Assembly (NCBI GenBank): GCA_964416305.1
Contig: CAYQDM010000018.1
Location: forward strand, 7,733-71,732
DNA length: 64,000 nucleotides
Direction: 5' to 3'
Origin: Acidaminobacter sp964416305
GTDB taxonomy: Bacteria; Bacillota; Clostridia; Peptostreptococcales; Acidaminobacteraceae
In this document: positions 33,838-41,145 of the stretch, one piece after another
Numbering within the stretch: the first letter of the stretch is position 1
How the letters are laid out: every line of letters starts with the position of its first letter
Position numbers and translations under genes: made by a program
Notes under the pieces: model-generated
Databases searched by the model: none
The model's input: the letters and a program-made list of their open reading frames with translations, nothing else
Told to the model about the DNA's origin: nothing

Positions 33838-33892
33838 ACCAAAAGCGGTACGATCTAGAACAAAGATCATACCGCTTTTGGTTTTATTTTTA
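33838..33892 (+). terminator. Strong terminator of the second sigma-54 activator
   Basis: ACCAAAAGCGGTA and TACCGCTTTTGGT form the stem, extended by GATC/GATC with a single mismatch, followed by TTTTATTTTT. It separates the activator from the sigma-54-controlled transporter operon. Confidence 0.9.
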
Positions 33893-33960
33893 ACTTTTCC
33901 AGACAGTAAAATCTGAAAATTTCGAACACGCGACGCTCTAACCCTTAATCTTAAAGCATT

Positions 33961-34006
33961 TCTGAGTCCAGTCCACGACTTGACTCAGATTGGCACGCTT
34001 CTTGCT
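33961..34006 (+). promoter_or_regulatory. Sigma-54 promoter with upstream inverted repeat
   Basis: TGGCACGCTTCTTGCT (33991-34006) fully matches the TGGCAC-N5-TTGC consensus. Immediately upstream TCTGAGTC (33961-33968) and GACTCAGA (33982-33989) form an inverted repeat that may bind a regulator. The transporter start codon is 50 bp further on. Confidence 0.85.
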
Positions 34007-34055
34007 CTTTAAATAATCGGAATCATTTACATACCATTTGAGGGAGGGATATATC

Positions 34056-35477
34056 ATGAACAATGAAATCAACAAACCCGACAAGATGAAAGGATTCAAA
34101 GCACCAGATGCACTCGTACTGATCGTCATTTTAATGGTAGTCGCGGCAATAATGTCTTATGTGCTGCCGGCAGGGGAGTACAACCGAGTTGAAAATGCAG
34201 CAACAGGAAGAATGGTCGTCGATCCGGCATCCTATCATGCTGTAGAAAGTTCACCGGTGTCCATTTGGGGAATTCTGAAGGCCATACCGGAAGGCATGGG
34301 ACAAGCAGCCACTGTTATTAATTTCCTGCTGATCATCGGGGGCGTTTTCGGAATTTTGGAAGCTACCGGTGCCCTCATGTCATTAATTGGTTTTACAGTA
34401 AAAAAGCTTTCCGGCAAAGAGCGTTTAATCATCCCTGCAGTCTTGATTGTTTGGGGACTCGGAGGTGCTTTAGTAGGCAACTTTGAAGAGTCCTTGGCAT
34501 TTATTCCGCTGCAAATCTCACTCAGCCTTGCTTTAGGATTCGACTCTGTTACAGGTATGGCTATGGCGCTGCTGGGCGTTGCGTCCGGGTATATGGGTTC
34601 AATCATCAATCCATTTAACGTCGGCGTTGCCCAAGGCATTGCTGAACTTCCATTATTTTCAGGTATGGCATTCCGTATTGTCGCCTTTACTTGCCTACTG
34701 GGCGCTGCAATAATCTACCTATACTGGTATGCGGGAAGAATTCAAAAAAATCCGAAACTCAGCCCAGTATACGAAGAAGATCTAACCAGTCCTTACAGAC
34801 ATGCAAATCTTATGGAACAGATCACTTTTACTCAAAAGCATAAGTTCGTGCTGTTTGTCTTTGTTCTTGGGATTGCTTATATGGTCTATGGTGTTACACA
34901 AAAGGGCTATTATCTGACGGAAATTGCAGCAATTTTTGTCGCTATTGGCGTCTTAACGGGCATTGTTGGCGGATTGAAGCCTAACACTATCATTGATCAC
35001 TTTGTTAAAGGGGCTGGCAACCTGCTCTACGCAGCCTTAGCCGTTGGCTTTGCCAGAGGGATTGTAGTTGTTTTGACCAATGGAAAAATAATGGATGTCG
35101 TCATACATAGTGCAGCTACCCTGGTAGCAGGGCTTCCTGTCAGCGTCAGCGCCATTGGAATGTTTTTAGTTCAAAGTGTGATAAATGTCATAGTCCCTTC
35201 GGGAAGTGGTCAGGCAGCTGTAACTATGCCTATTATGGCTCCCATAGCGGACGTAATCGGCATCACGAGACAGACGGCGGTTCTGGCATTTCAGTTTGGA
35301 GATGGCATAACAAACTTGGTGACACCAACCTTTGGCACTCTGATGGCAGCCCTCGCGTTATGCAGAATTTCTTGGGGAAAATGGATCAAATGGCTCGCGC
35401 CGTTACTCATTGTGTGGTATGCCATTTGTGCAATTCTGCTGGTGATCGCGGTTCAGATTGGGTTCGGGCCATTCTAG
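34056..35477 (+). CDS. YfcC-family membrane transporter
   Basis: About 473 residues with roughly 11-12 membrane helices. The N-terminus KGFKAPDALVLIVILMVVAAIMSYVLPAGEYNR and the motif VIVPSGSGQAAVTMPIMAPIADVIGITRQTAVLAFQFGDGITNL are characteristic of the YfcC/DcuC-like group, thought to exchange amino acids, dipeptides or dicarboxylates. ATG 34056 has GGGAGGG upstream. It is driven by the sigma-54 promoter just upstream and is followed 57 bp later by an M20 hydrolase, so a peptide or acylated amino acid is the likely cargo. The adjacent activator upstream is the likely regulator. Confidence 0.82.
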   Translation: MNNEINKPDKMKGFKAPDALVLIVILMVVAAIMSYVLPAGEYNRVENAATGRMVVDPASYHAVESSPVSIWGILKAIPEGMGQAATVINFLLIIGGVFGILEATGALMSLIGFTVKKLSGKERLIIPAVLIVWGLGGALVGNFEESLAFIPLQISLSLALGFDSVTGMAMALLGVASGYMGSIINPFNVGVAQGIAELPLFSGMAFRIVAFTCLLGAAIIYLYWYAGRIQKNPKLSPVYEEDLTSPYRHANLMEQITFTQKHKFVLFVFVLGIAYMVYGVTQKGYYLTEIAAIFVAIGVLTGIVGGLKPNTIIDHFVKGAGNLLYAALAVGFARGIVVVLTNGKIMDVVIHSAATLVAGLPVSVSAIGMFLVQSVINVIVPSGSGQAAVTMPIMAPIADVIGITRQTAVLAFQFGDGITNLVTPTFGTLMAALALCRISWGKWIKWLAPLLIVWYAICAILLVIAVQIGFGPF

Positions 35478-35537
35478 CATTCTATTCTTTATGCCATCTT
35501 CCTAACATAAAAATTTTACACCGGAGGCATTACTTTG

Positions 35538-36719
35538 ATGATTTTAAACGACGCAATGAATATCCAGAACGACATTATAACGTGGCGAAGAGCGCTGCAT
35601 CAGATTCCAGAAACCGGCCTTCACCTGCCAATGACGGCCAATTACGTCATTGAGCGTCTCATTGAGATGGGCATCTCTTATAAAACCTTTGATGGTCATT
35701 CCGGCATCCTTGCATGGATTGGAGACCCGGCGAGAGGCAAGACCATCGGCTTAAGAGCGGATATGGACGCCCTTGAGATCAAAGAAGAGACCGACGTTCC
35801 ATTCAAATCCGTTAACGACAAGATGCACGCCTGCGGCCATGATGCTCACACCGCAACCCTCCTCGGAGCGGCGAAGCTCTTAAAAAGTCGCGAGGCTGAT
35901 CTGAAGGGCTGCGTCAAACTCATTTTTCAACCTGCGGAAGAAGGTCCTGGCGGCGCTGTTCCTATGATTCAGGACGGTGTCTTGGAGAATCCAAAGGTTG
36001 ACGCCATTTTCGCCATGCACGTCTATAACATTGAGGAGGCTAAAACCACCGGTTCCATAGGTCTGCGCTACGGAGGCATGTTTGCGTCTGATGACCAAGT
36101 TTACCTCAAGATCAAAGGGAAAGGCGGACACGGCTCAGCGCCAAATGAAACTGTGGATCCTGTCGTCATAGCGGCCCATGTTATTTTGGCGCTTCAAAAC
36201 ATTATCAGCCGGGAAGTCAAGCCGTCCAGCCCGGCGGTGATCACGATCGCGAGCTTGAATGCCGGCCGCGGCACCACGAATATCATCTCCGACACTGCTG
36301 AAATGTTGGGAACCATTCGGACTTTGAGCTATGAAACCAGGGATTTCGTGCTCAAGCGCATTGAGGAAATTGTCGATGCGGTCACAAAGGGCTTCCGCGC
36401 GGACTATGAGCTTAGATTCTTTGACTCCTTCCCGCCAGTGATCAATGATGCGTCGGTAACCACTCGCTTCCTTGAGTCTGCCAAAAAAATTCTGCCGGAA
36501 GAAGAAATCCTGATCATGAACGAATCTCTCATGGGCGGTGAGGATGCGGCCTTTTTCTTCGAGAAGGTTCCGGGCACTTATTTCCTGCTGAACGCTTCAA
36601 TGCCGCAGAATGGACAGCTCTACCCTATTCACAATTCGAAATTCATGCTGGATGATTCCGTCCTGTATCGAGGCGCTGCCATATTTGCACAAGCCGCGCT
36701 GGATGCCCTGGAGGGGTAG
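35538..36719 (+). CDS. M20-family amidohydrolase / aminoacylase
   Basis: About 393 residues of the M20D group (hippurate hydrolase, N-acyl amino acid amidohydrolase). Metal-binding blocks are ACGHDAHTATLLGAAKLL, IFQPAEEGPGGAVPMI and the dimerisation/active-site segment GKGGHGSAPNETVDPVVIAAHVI, then MGGEDAAFFFEKVPG near the C-terminus. It hydrolyses amide bonds of N-acylated amino acids in the cytosol. The start is ATG 35538 or TTG 35535 after GGAGG. It is in an operon with the YfcC-type transporter, consistent with uptake followed by cleavage. A 9-mer ACCATCGGC is in the gene at 35742-35750. Confidence 0.88.
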   Translation: MILNDAMNIQNDIITWRRALHQIPETGLHLPMTANYVIERLIEMGISYKTFDGHSGILAWIGDPARGKTIGLRADMDALEIKEETDVPFKSVNDKMHACGHDAHTATLLGAAKLLKSREADLKGCVKLIFQPAEEGPGGAVPMIQDGVLENPKVDAIFAMHVYNIEEAKTTGSIGLRYGGMFASDDQVYLKIKGKGGHGSAPNETVDPVVIAAHVILALQNIISREVKPSSPAVITIASLNAGRGTTNIISDTAEMLGTIRTLSYETRDFVLKRIEEIVDAVTKGFRADYELRFFDSFPPVINDASVTTRFLESAKKILPEEEILIMNESLMGGEDAAFFFEKVPGTYFLLNASMPQNGQLYPIHNSKFMLDDSVLYRGAAIFAQAALDALEG

Positions 36720-36738
36720 TTTGTCAATCTTTTAACCT

Positions 36739-36790
36739 GGTGACGCGGACAGTTTTCAACTCGGTGCCAGAGCTTACGAGAACGATTCTC
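36739..36790. repeat. Dispersed intergenic repeat, short copy 3
   Basis: GGTGACGCGGACAG, then a shortened middle without GGGGACTGACACC, then GGTGCCAGAGCTTACGAGAA. The shared end blocks with copy 4 and the shared TTTAACCTGG lead-in mark it as the same family. It starts 19 bp after the M20 stop codon. Confidence 0.7.
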
Positions 36791-36847
36791 AACTATTTTC
36801 AATCCCCTTCACCTTCCCCTAAACCACCATCCCCACACAAACAAAAG

Positions 36848-36892
36848 GCGCCAAGACCACATTCCCCCATGGTCTTGGCGCTTCACTTTTTT
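36848..36892 (+). terminator. Terminator, GCGCCAAGACC-type
   Basis: GCGCCAAGACCA pairs with TGGTCTTGGCGC, followed by TTCACTTTTTT on the plus strand. It closes the transporter-M20 operon and abuts the stop of the convergent cupin regulator at 36891. The loop lacks the exact 9-mer but keeps CCATGGTCTTGG. Confidence 0.75.
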
Positions 36893-37448
36893 AAAAACTC
36901 GGCGGCGTCATTGCCCAAACGGACTCGCAGTCCTCGTCGCCAATATTGACATACCTGTGGGGAATGGTACTGTCGTAATAGATGCTGTCCCCTTCCTCAA
37001 GGATGTACTCTTCGTTCTCCATCTTGATCAGAAGACGCCCCTTGATGACCACCCCGCACTCCTCACCTTCGTGAGTGACCAGGCCGCCTTCAGACTGCTC
37101 ACCCGGCTTGATCGTAATATAAAGAAATTCGATCTTCCGGTTCAAGTCCTGGGACAGCAATTCATAAAGCGCTTTTCGGTTGGATGTCTTGATGGTTTTT
37201 CTCTGATCACGTTTTACCACCGGCGAGAGGACCGCCTGCTCCTCTTCCAGCTCATCAAAGAAGTAACCAAAGGATACCTCAAGGGCTTTCGAAATCTTCC
37301 AGAAAGTGACTACGGACGGCGTGACCAGATCCCGCTCAATCTGGCTGATGATCCCAGTGCTGAGGCCTGTCTTTTCTGCGAGCTCAGCAATGCTTAGGTG
37401 CTTGCTTTTTCTCATTTCTCTGATTTTCGCGCCAATATCTATATTCAA
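36891..37448 (-). CDS. XRE-family regulator with C-terminal cupin
   Basis: A 185-residue regulator. The N-terminal helix-turn-helix (residues 5-60) reads IREMRKSKHLSIAELAEKTGLSTGIISQIERDLVTPSVVTFWKISKAL. A cupin_2 domain covers about 110-180 (VTHEGEECGVVIKGRLLIKMENEEYILEEGDSIYYDSTIPHRYVN). Such proteins sense small metabolites such as amino acids or polyamines and control the next transporter or catabolic gene. It is divergent from the DUF819 transporter; three TTAATATATTGA repeats lie between them. No strong ribosome site beyond GGAG upstream. The identification of both domains is secure; the ligand is unknown. Confidence 0.88.
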   Translation of the reverse strand: MNIDIGAKIREMRKSKHLSIAELAEKTGLSTGIISQIERDLVTPSVVTFWKISKALEVSFGYFFDELEEEQAVLSPVVKRDQRKTIKTSNRKALYELLSQDLNRKIEFLYITIKPGEQSEGGLVTHEGEECGVVIKGRLLIKMENEEYILEEGDSIYYDSTIPHRYVNIGDEDCESVWAMTPPSF

Positions 37449-37508
37449 ATGAACTCCTCCAGTTTTATACTATTTCTATTTTACCATAAAATGACGTTCT
37501 CATTAAAT

Positions 37509-37584
37509 TTAATATATTGAAATTTTCATCAATAAATTGATATTAATATATTGAATTATTAGACTTTTTAGTTTAATATATTGA
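37509..37584. promoter_or_regulatory. Three TTAATATATTGA direct repeats
   Basis: TTAATATATTGA occurs at 37509-37520, 37543-37554 and 37573-37584, with spacing of 34 and 30 bp (about three helical turns). The repeats sit between the cupin regulator and the DUF819 gene and are probable binding sites of the regulator. Confidence 0.55.
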
Positions 37585-37622
37585 TTGTAACGAAGAACTC
37601 ATTTTATAGAGGAGGTATTATA

Positions 37623-38834
37623 ATGAATTCTTTCATCAGCGCAGACAATGCTTGGGCTCTATGGTCAATCTTAGTCGGCATCGCAGCACTCAGCATCTAT
37701 CTCGAGCAAACTTACGCTTGGGCATCCAAGATCACCGGCGCTATCATTGGTCTGGTCATCGCCATGGTCCTCGCCAATCTCAACATCATCCCTACCGCCG
37801 CACCAACCTATGACGTAGTCTGGGGCTATGTCGTACCGCTGGCCATTCCGCTGTTGATGTTCAACGCCAACATCAAAAAGATCTGGCGGGAAAGCGGACG
37901 CATCATGATTATCTTTCTCCTGAGCTCAGTTGGAACCATTGCAGGCGTTACAGTGGCACACGCCATGCTCAAGAACTCAATCCCTGAACTCTACAAAATG
38001 TCCGCAATCATGACCGGCTCTTACATAGGCGGCGGCGTCAACTTTGCAGCTATGTCTGAAGCCTTCGGCGCCGGCGAATCCTGGATTTCAGCCCTCACAG
38101 TCGCGGACAACCTCCTGATGGCCCTCTACTTCTTCGTTTTACTTGCAATCCCAACCATGAACTTCTTCCTTAAAAAATTCAGACATCCTCATATCGACGC
38201 TGTCAATGCTATGGTGGACACTTCCGAGGGCGAAACTCTCGCAAAGCAATACTGGGGCCGTAAAGAAATCTCTTTAAGAGATATCGCAATGTCTCTTGCA
38301 CTTGGCCTTATCATTGTCTGGGTTTCAACAGAGCTTGCCGCAGTCCTCAAAGGCATCATTCCAACCGGAAACTTCTTCCTCGACCTGTCAAATGGTCTCC
38401 TGGGCAACAAATATCTGTTGATCACGACCATCACCATGCTGCTGGCAACCTATGCCCCAAAATTTATGAGCGGCATTCATGGTGCTCAGGAAATTGGAAC
38501 TTTCCTCATTTACATCTTCCTGGTCGTCATTGGTGTTCCGGCTTCCATTTCAGTGATCTTCACCCAGGCGCCGCTGCTTCTCGTCTTCACCGCTATCATT
38601 GTCGCAATCAACATGCTGGTGTCTCTTGTTCTTGGCAAGCTCTTCAAGTTTGACCTCGAGGAAATCCTCCTTGCTTCCAACGCCAACATAGGCGGCCCTA
38701 CCACTGCTGCTGCCATGGCGATCGCCAAAGGCTGGAACAAGCTGGTTGGCCCAATCATTCTCGCAGGTGTCTTTGGTTACATCATAGGCAACTACCTGGG
38801 CATCTTTATGGGCAACCTTCTTCAGTACATGTAG
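37623..38834 (+). CDS. DUF819 family membrane protein (putative transporter)
   Basis: About 403 residues with 10-11 membrane helices and no signal peptide. The blocks AIPLLMFNANIKKIWRESGRIMIIFLLSSVGTIAGV, GSYIGGGVNFAAMSEAFG and ASNANIGGPTTAAAMAIAKGWNKLVGPIILAGVFGYIIGNYLG are typical of DUF819 (YjcL-like). The family is thought to contain secondary transporters, but substrates are unproven. ATG 37623 has GAGGAGG seven bases upstream; an in-frame GTG/ATG at 37581 lies inside the repeat region and is rejected. It is followed by an M19 dipeptidase gene, so dipeptide or D-amino-acid uptake is a reasonable inference. Confidence 0.8.
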   Translation: MNSFISADNAWALWSILVGIAALSIYLEQTYAWASKITGAIIGLVIAMVLANLNIIPTAAPTYDVVWGYVVPLAIPLLMFNANIKKIWRESGRIMIIFLLSSVGTIAGVTVAHAMLKNSIPELYKMSAIMTGSYIGGGVNFAAMSEAFGAGESWISALTVADNLLMALYFFVLLAIPTMNFFLKKFRHPHIDAVNAMVDTSEGETLAKQYWGRKEISLRDIAMSLALGLIIVWVSTELAAVLKGIIPTGNFFLDLSNGLLGNKYLLITTITMLLATYAPKFMSGIHGAQEIGTFLIYIFLVVIGVPASISVIFTQAPLLLVFTAIIVAINMLVSLVLGKLFKFDLEEILLASNANIGGPTTAAAMAIAKGWNKLVGPIILAGVFGYIIGNYLGIFMGNLLQYM

Positions 38835-38847
38835 AGTAAGAAATTAT

Positions 38848-38883
38848 CCGCAGGGCTCGGTTGGCCCGCGCCCTGCGGCTTTT
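38848..38883 (+). terminator. Hairpin between DUF819 and dipeptidase
   Basis: CCGCAGGGC pairs with GCCCTGCGG and is followed only by CTTTT before the next ribosome site. It may attenuate rather than stop transcription into the dipeptidase gene. Confidence 0.5.
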
Positions 38884-38894
38884 GGAGGTGCAGC

Positions 38895-39869
38895 ATGCTG
38901 CTCGACATTCACGGAGATATTTGGACTGACGTCACAGTCAAAAGTGCGCAGGGCAAGAGAAACATAATAAGGGATTATCATCTGAAGCGATTTAACAAAG
39001 GCAATATGGCAGGCGGGATTTTTGTGATCTGGGCCGACCCGCCCCACGATACCCGTCCCACCGAACGGCTGATAGAGAGCATTCGGGCTATGAGTAAGGA
39101 ACTCATTGACAGCAGGGACCTTGTCCAGGTCATGTACAGTTCTGATGATTTTGCGAAAGCCATCGCAGCCAACAAGCTCGCGGTCTTGCTTGGGCTCGAG
39201 GGCCTTAGCGGCATCGGTGAAGATATCGATGCCCTGTATCCGCTCTACCAGCTTGGCTTCCGACATGCGAGCCTGACCTGGAACGAGCAGAACGCGCTGG
39301 CGACAGGCGTCAAAGGCGAGCCCAGCCGCGGACTGACTCAGAAAGGCAAAGAGGCCGTGTCAGTAATCCATGATCTTGGCATGATTATGGATGTCTCCCA
39401 CGCCAACGTTAGAACCTTTTGGGACATTGCCGACCTTTCAAGCAGACCGATCATTGTGTCCCACAGCAACGCCAGAGCCTTGTGCGACGTTCCCAGAAAT
39501 TTGACCGATGAACAGATCAAAACCATCGGCAGCAAAAATGGCTTGGTAGGACTTAACGCCTACAACGAATTTATTCACGAGGTGCCGGCTGAGCGAACCG
39601 TTGACCGCCTGATCGATCACCTGGTGCATGTCGCGGGGCTGATTGGGATTGACAAAATTGCCCTGGGCTTCGACTTTTTCGAATACCTGTCCAGCTCGAC
39701 CACGGACAGCTTCACCTCGGCTACATATGCCGGCACCATAGGCCTCGAGGATATCACTCAGGCACCGAACATGATTTCCCGGTTGAGCGAAAGAGGCTTC
39801 ACCCAGGAAGAGATCGAACTGGTCAGCTATAAAAATTTCTTGTCCTTGATGGATCGCGTGATGAAGTAA
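38895..39869 (+). CDS. Membrane dipeptidase family (peptidase M19)
   Basis: A 324-residue metal-dependent dipeptidase of the renal dipeptidase family. The DIHGDIW start gives the His-x-Asp metal pair; GLEGLSGIGEDIDALYPLYQLGFRHASLTWNEQNALATG, MIMDVSHANVRTFWDIADLSSRPIIVSHSNARALC and the C-terminal GFDFFEYL complete the family blocks. These enzymes cleave dipeptides, often with a C-terminal D-residue. ATG 38895 has GGAGG upstream. It is probably co-transcribed with the DUF819 transporter. No signal peptide is present, so action is in the cytosol. A 9-mer ACCATCGGC lies at 39522-39530. Confidence 0.88.
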   Translation: MLLDIHGDIWTDVTVKSAQGKRNIIRDYHLKRFNKGNMAGGIFVIWADPPHDTRPTERLIESIRAMSKELIDSRDLVQVMYSSDDFAKAIAANKLAVLLGLEGLSGIGEDIDALYPLYQLGFRHASLTWNEQNALATGVKGEPSRGLTQKGKEAVSVIHDLGMIMDVSHANVRTFWDIADLSSRPIIVSHSNARALCDVPRNLTDEQIKTIGSKNGLVGLNAYNEFIHEVPAERTVDRLIDHLVHVAGLIGIDKIALGFDFFEYLSSSTTDSFTSATYAGTIGLEDITQAPNMISRLSERGFTQEEIELVSYKNFLSLMDRVMK

Positions 39870-39888
39870 AACGTTAATAATTTAACTT

Positions 39889-39966
39889 GGTGACGCGGAC
39901 AGAAATGAAGTGAGTGCCTGTCACTCACTCCAACTTGGTGCCAGAGCTTGCGAGAACATTTCTCAT
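39889..39966. repeat. Dispersed intergenic repeat, copy 4
   Basis: GGTGACGCGGACAG, a GAGTGcctgtCACTC-type small palindrome, then GGTGCCAGAGCTTGCGAGAA. It begins 20 bp after the dipeptidase stop, the same placement as copy 3 after the M20 gene. The rest of the 39870-40237 gap holds a terminator and AT-rich sequence. Confidence 0.7.
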
Positions 39967-40010
39967 CCACTTCCCGCCTCACTCCCCCACCCTCGTCACA
40001 AAATTAAAAA

Positions 40011-40055
40011 GCGCCAAGACCCAGCAGAGCTTTTCTGCCGATGGTCTTGGCGCTT
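40011..40055 (+). terminator. GCGCCAAGACC-type terminator, left copy
   Basis: GCGCCAAGAC pairs with GTCTTGGCGC, and the loop side carries GCCGATGGT (40037-40045). A second copy at 40814-40858 matches at 43 of 45 positions. The two copies flank the toxin-antitoxin pair. Confidence 0.75.
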
Positions 40056-40237
40056 CAATTTTTCCATTTAGCATTCACAAAGTCTTTCCATCACTCATTC
40101 CGTCACCCGATCCGCTAACCTTCCGACACACTTTCCTCACCACATAAAATTCTATCCTTTTAATTTTAACTGCGCTTTAGTAAATATCATAATTATGATA
40201 TAATCACATCATAAATAGTTCATAGGCGGTGATTATA

Positions 40238-40504
40238 ATGCCCACAATTAAACCAATATCCGACCTCCGAAATAACTTCAACAGCATCGCTGAAACATGC
40301 CATAAATATGGCGAACCCGTCTTCATTACAAAAAACGGGCAAGGCGATCTGGTGGTCATGAGTTTGGCACTTTACGAGCAACAGCAAGCTCAGCTCGACT
40401 TATACAAAAAACTACTCGAAGCAGAGGTGGAGAGTGCCTCAACCAAAGAAAGAAAATCCCATAAAGCACTTATGTCCGAGCTCCGGAAGCGCATTAATGA
40501 ATAA
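40238..40504 (+). CDS. Antitoxin, Phd/YefM family
   Basis: About 88 residues. MPTIKPISDLRNNFNSIAETCHKYGEPVFITKNGQGDLVVMSLALYEQ is the Phd/YefM DNA-binding fold, which in type II modules represses its own promoter and neutralises the toxin with the C-terminal tail. ATG 40238 is eight bases after AGGCGG; a GTG at 40229 is the alternative. It overlaps the toxin gene by eight bases, the usual arrangement. An AT-rich stretch upstream contains a TATAAT-like box near 40197. The partner and order fit a complete, probably active module. Confidence 0.88.
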   Translation: MPTIKPISDLRNNFNSIAETCHKYGEPVFITKNGQGDLVVMSLALYEQQQAQLDLYKKLLEAEVESASTKERKSHKALMSELRKRINE

Positions 40505-40808
40505 TTCCTTCACCATTGAATATCTGCCCTTAGCCGAAGAAGACATAAAGAATATTTTCGATTATATTATAATTGATGATCCCTACACCGCAGTCAAAGT
40601 CCTTGATCAATTTGATAAAACAATTGATCTCTTAACAAACTTCCCATATATGGGCGCTTTTCCACGCGACACCTATATTGCACAAATGGATTATCGTTTT
40701 CTTGTCGTGGAAACCTTTTTAGTATTTTACGTTGTCTCAGAAGAATTAAACAGAGTTGAAATCAGAAGAATTTTTAGTTCAAAACAGAAGTATGATGCAT
40801 TTCTATAA
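40497..40808 (+). CDS. Toxin, RelE/ParE family
   Basis: A 103-residue protein with the RelE/ParE toxin pattern: YLPLAEEDIKNIFDYIIIDDPYTAVKVLDQFDKTIDLLTNFPYMGAFPRD, then a short sheet ending VEIRRIFSSKQKYDAFL. RelE members cut mRNA in the ribosome; ParE members target gyrase. The sequence alone does not separate the two. The start ATG 40497 overlaps the antitoxin end (ATGAATAA). It is followed directly by a GCGCCAAGACC-type terminator. Both genes together lie between two near-identical terminators, a setting compatible with past gain or loss of the module by recombination. Confidence 0.85.
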   Translation: MNNSFTIEYLPLAEEDIKNIFDYIIIDDPYTAVKVLDQFDKTIDLLTNFPYMGAFPRDTYIAQMDYRFLVVETFLVFYVVSEELNRVEIRRIFSSKQKYDAFL

Positions 40809-40813
40809 CAGAA

Positions 40814-40858
40814 GCGCCAAGACCCAGCAGAACATTTCTGCCGATGGTCTTGGCGCTT
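40814..40858 (+). terminator. GCGCCAAGACC-type terminator, right copy
   Basis: Same hairpin as at 40011-40055 with two substitutions in the loop; contains GCCGATGGT at 40840-40848. It follows the toxin gene by six bases and may also serve the convergent flavoprotein remnant. Confidence 0.75.
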
Positions 40859-40891
40859 TCCTTTTCTCAAATTCATACGCCTCCCCAAAAC

Positions 40892-41137
40892 TCATCGAAT
40901 AAAATTGGTGTAGACGGCTTCTTCCTTTTTCGGCAAAGGAACGCCGGCTTTTGCGCCCGCTTCCTTGCACTTCAAAAACCAAGCCATATTTCGCCCAAGG
41001 GTCCTCATGATTTTCATGCCTTCCAGATCTTGAACGACCTCTTCCGGCGTTAACCCATGCACGCTGTTCCAATAATTCGATGAAATAATTGGCATCTGAG
41101 AAATCGTAAAATATTTATTCAGCGGGTATTTAATCAA
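40892..41137 (-). pseudogene. C-terminal remnant of a flavodoxin-family / FMN reductase-like oxidoreductase
   Basis: The 81-codon frame contains SSNYWNSVHGLTPEEVVQDLEGMKIMRTLGRNMAWFLKCKEAG and ends in TNFIR. This matches, in my recollection, the last 65-70 residues of NADPH-dependent FMN reductase / flavodoxin-family proteins of about 250 residues. The N-terminal flavin-binding part is missing: the frame ends nine bases from the stop of the aldo/keto reductase. I interpret this as a 5'-deleted remnant. It is followed by the right-hand terminator. The alternative, a stand-alone small protein, is less likely because the first 15 residues look random and no ribosome site precedes the ATG at 41137. 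Confidence 0.6.
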
Positions 41138-41145
41138 ATGTCACA

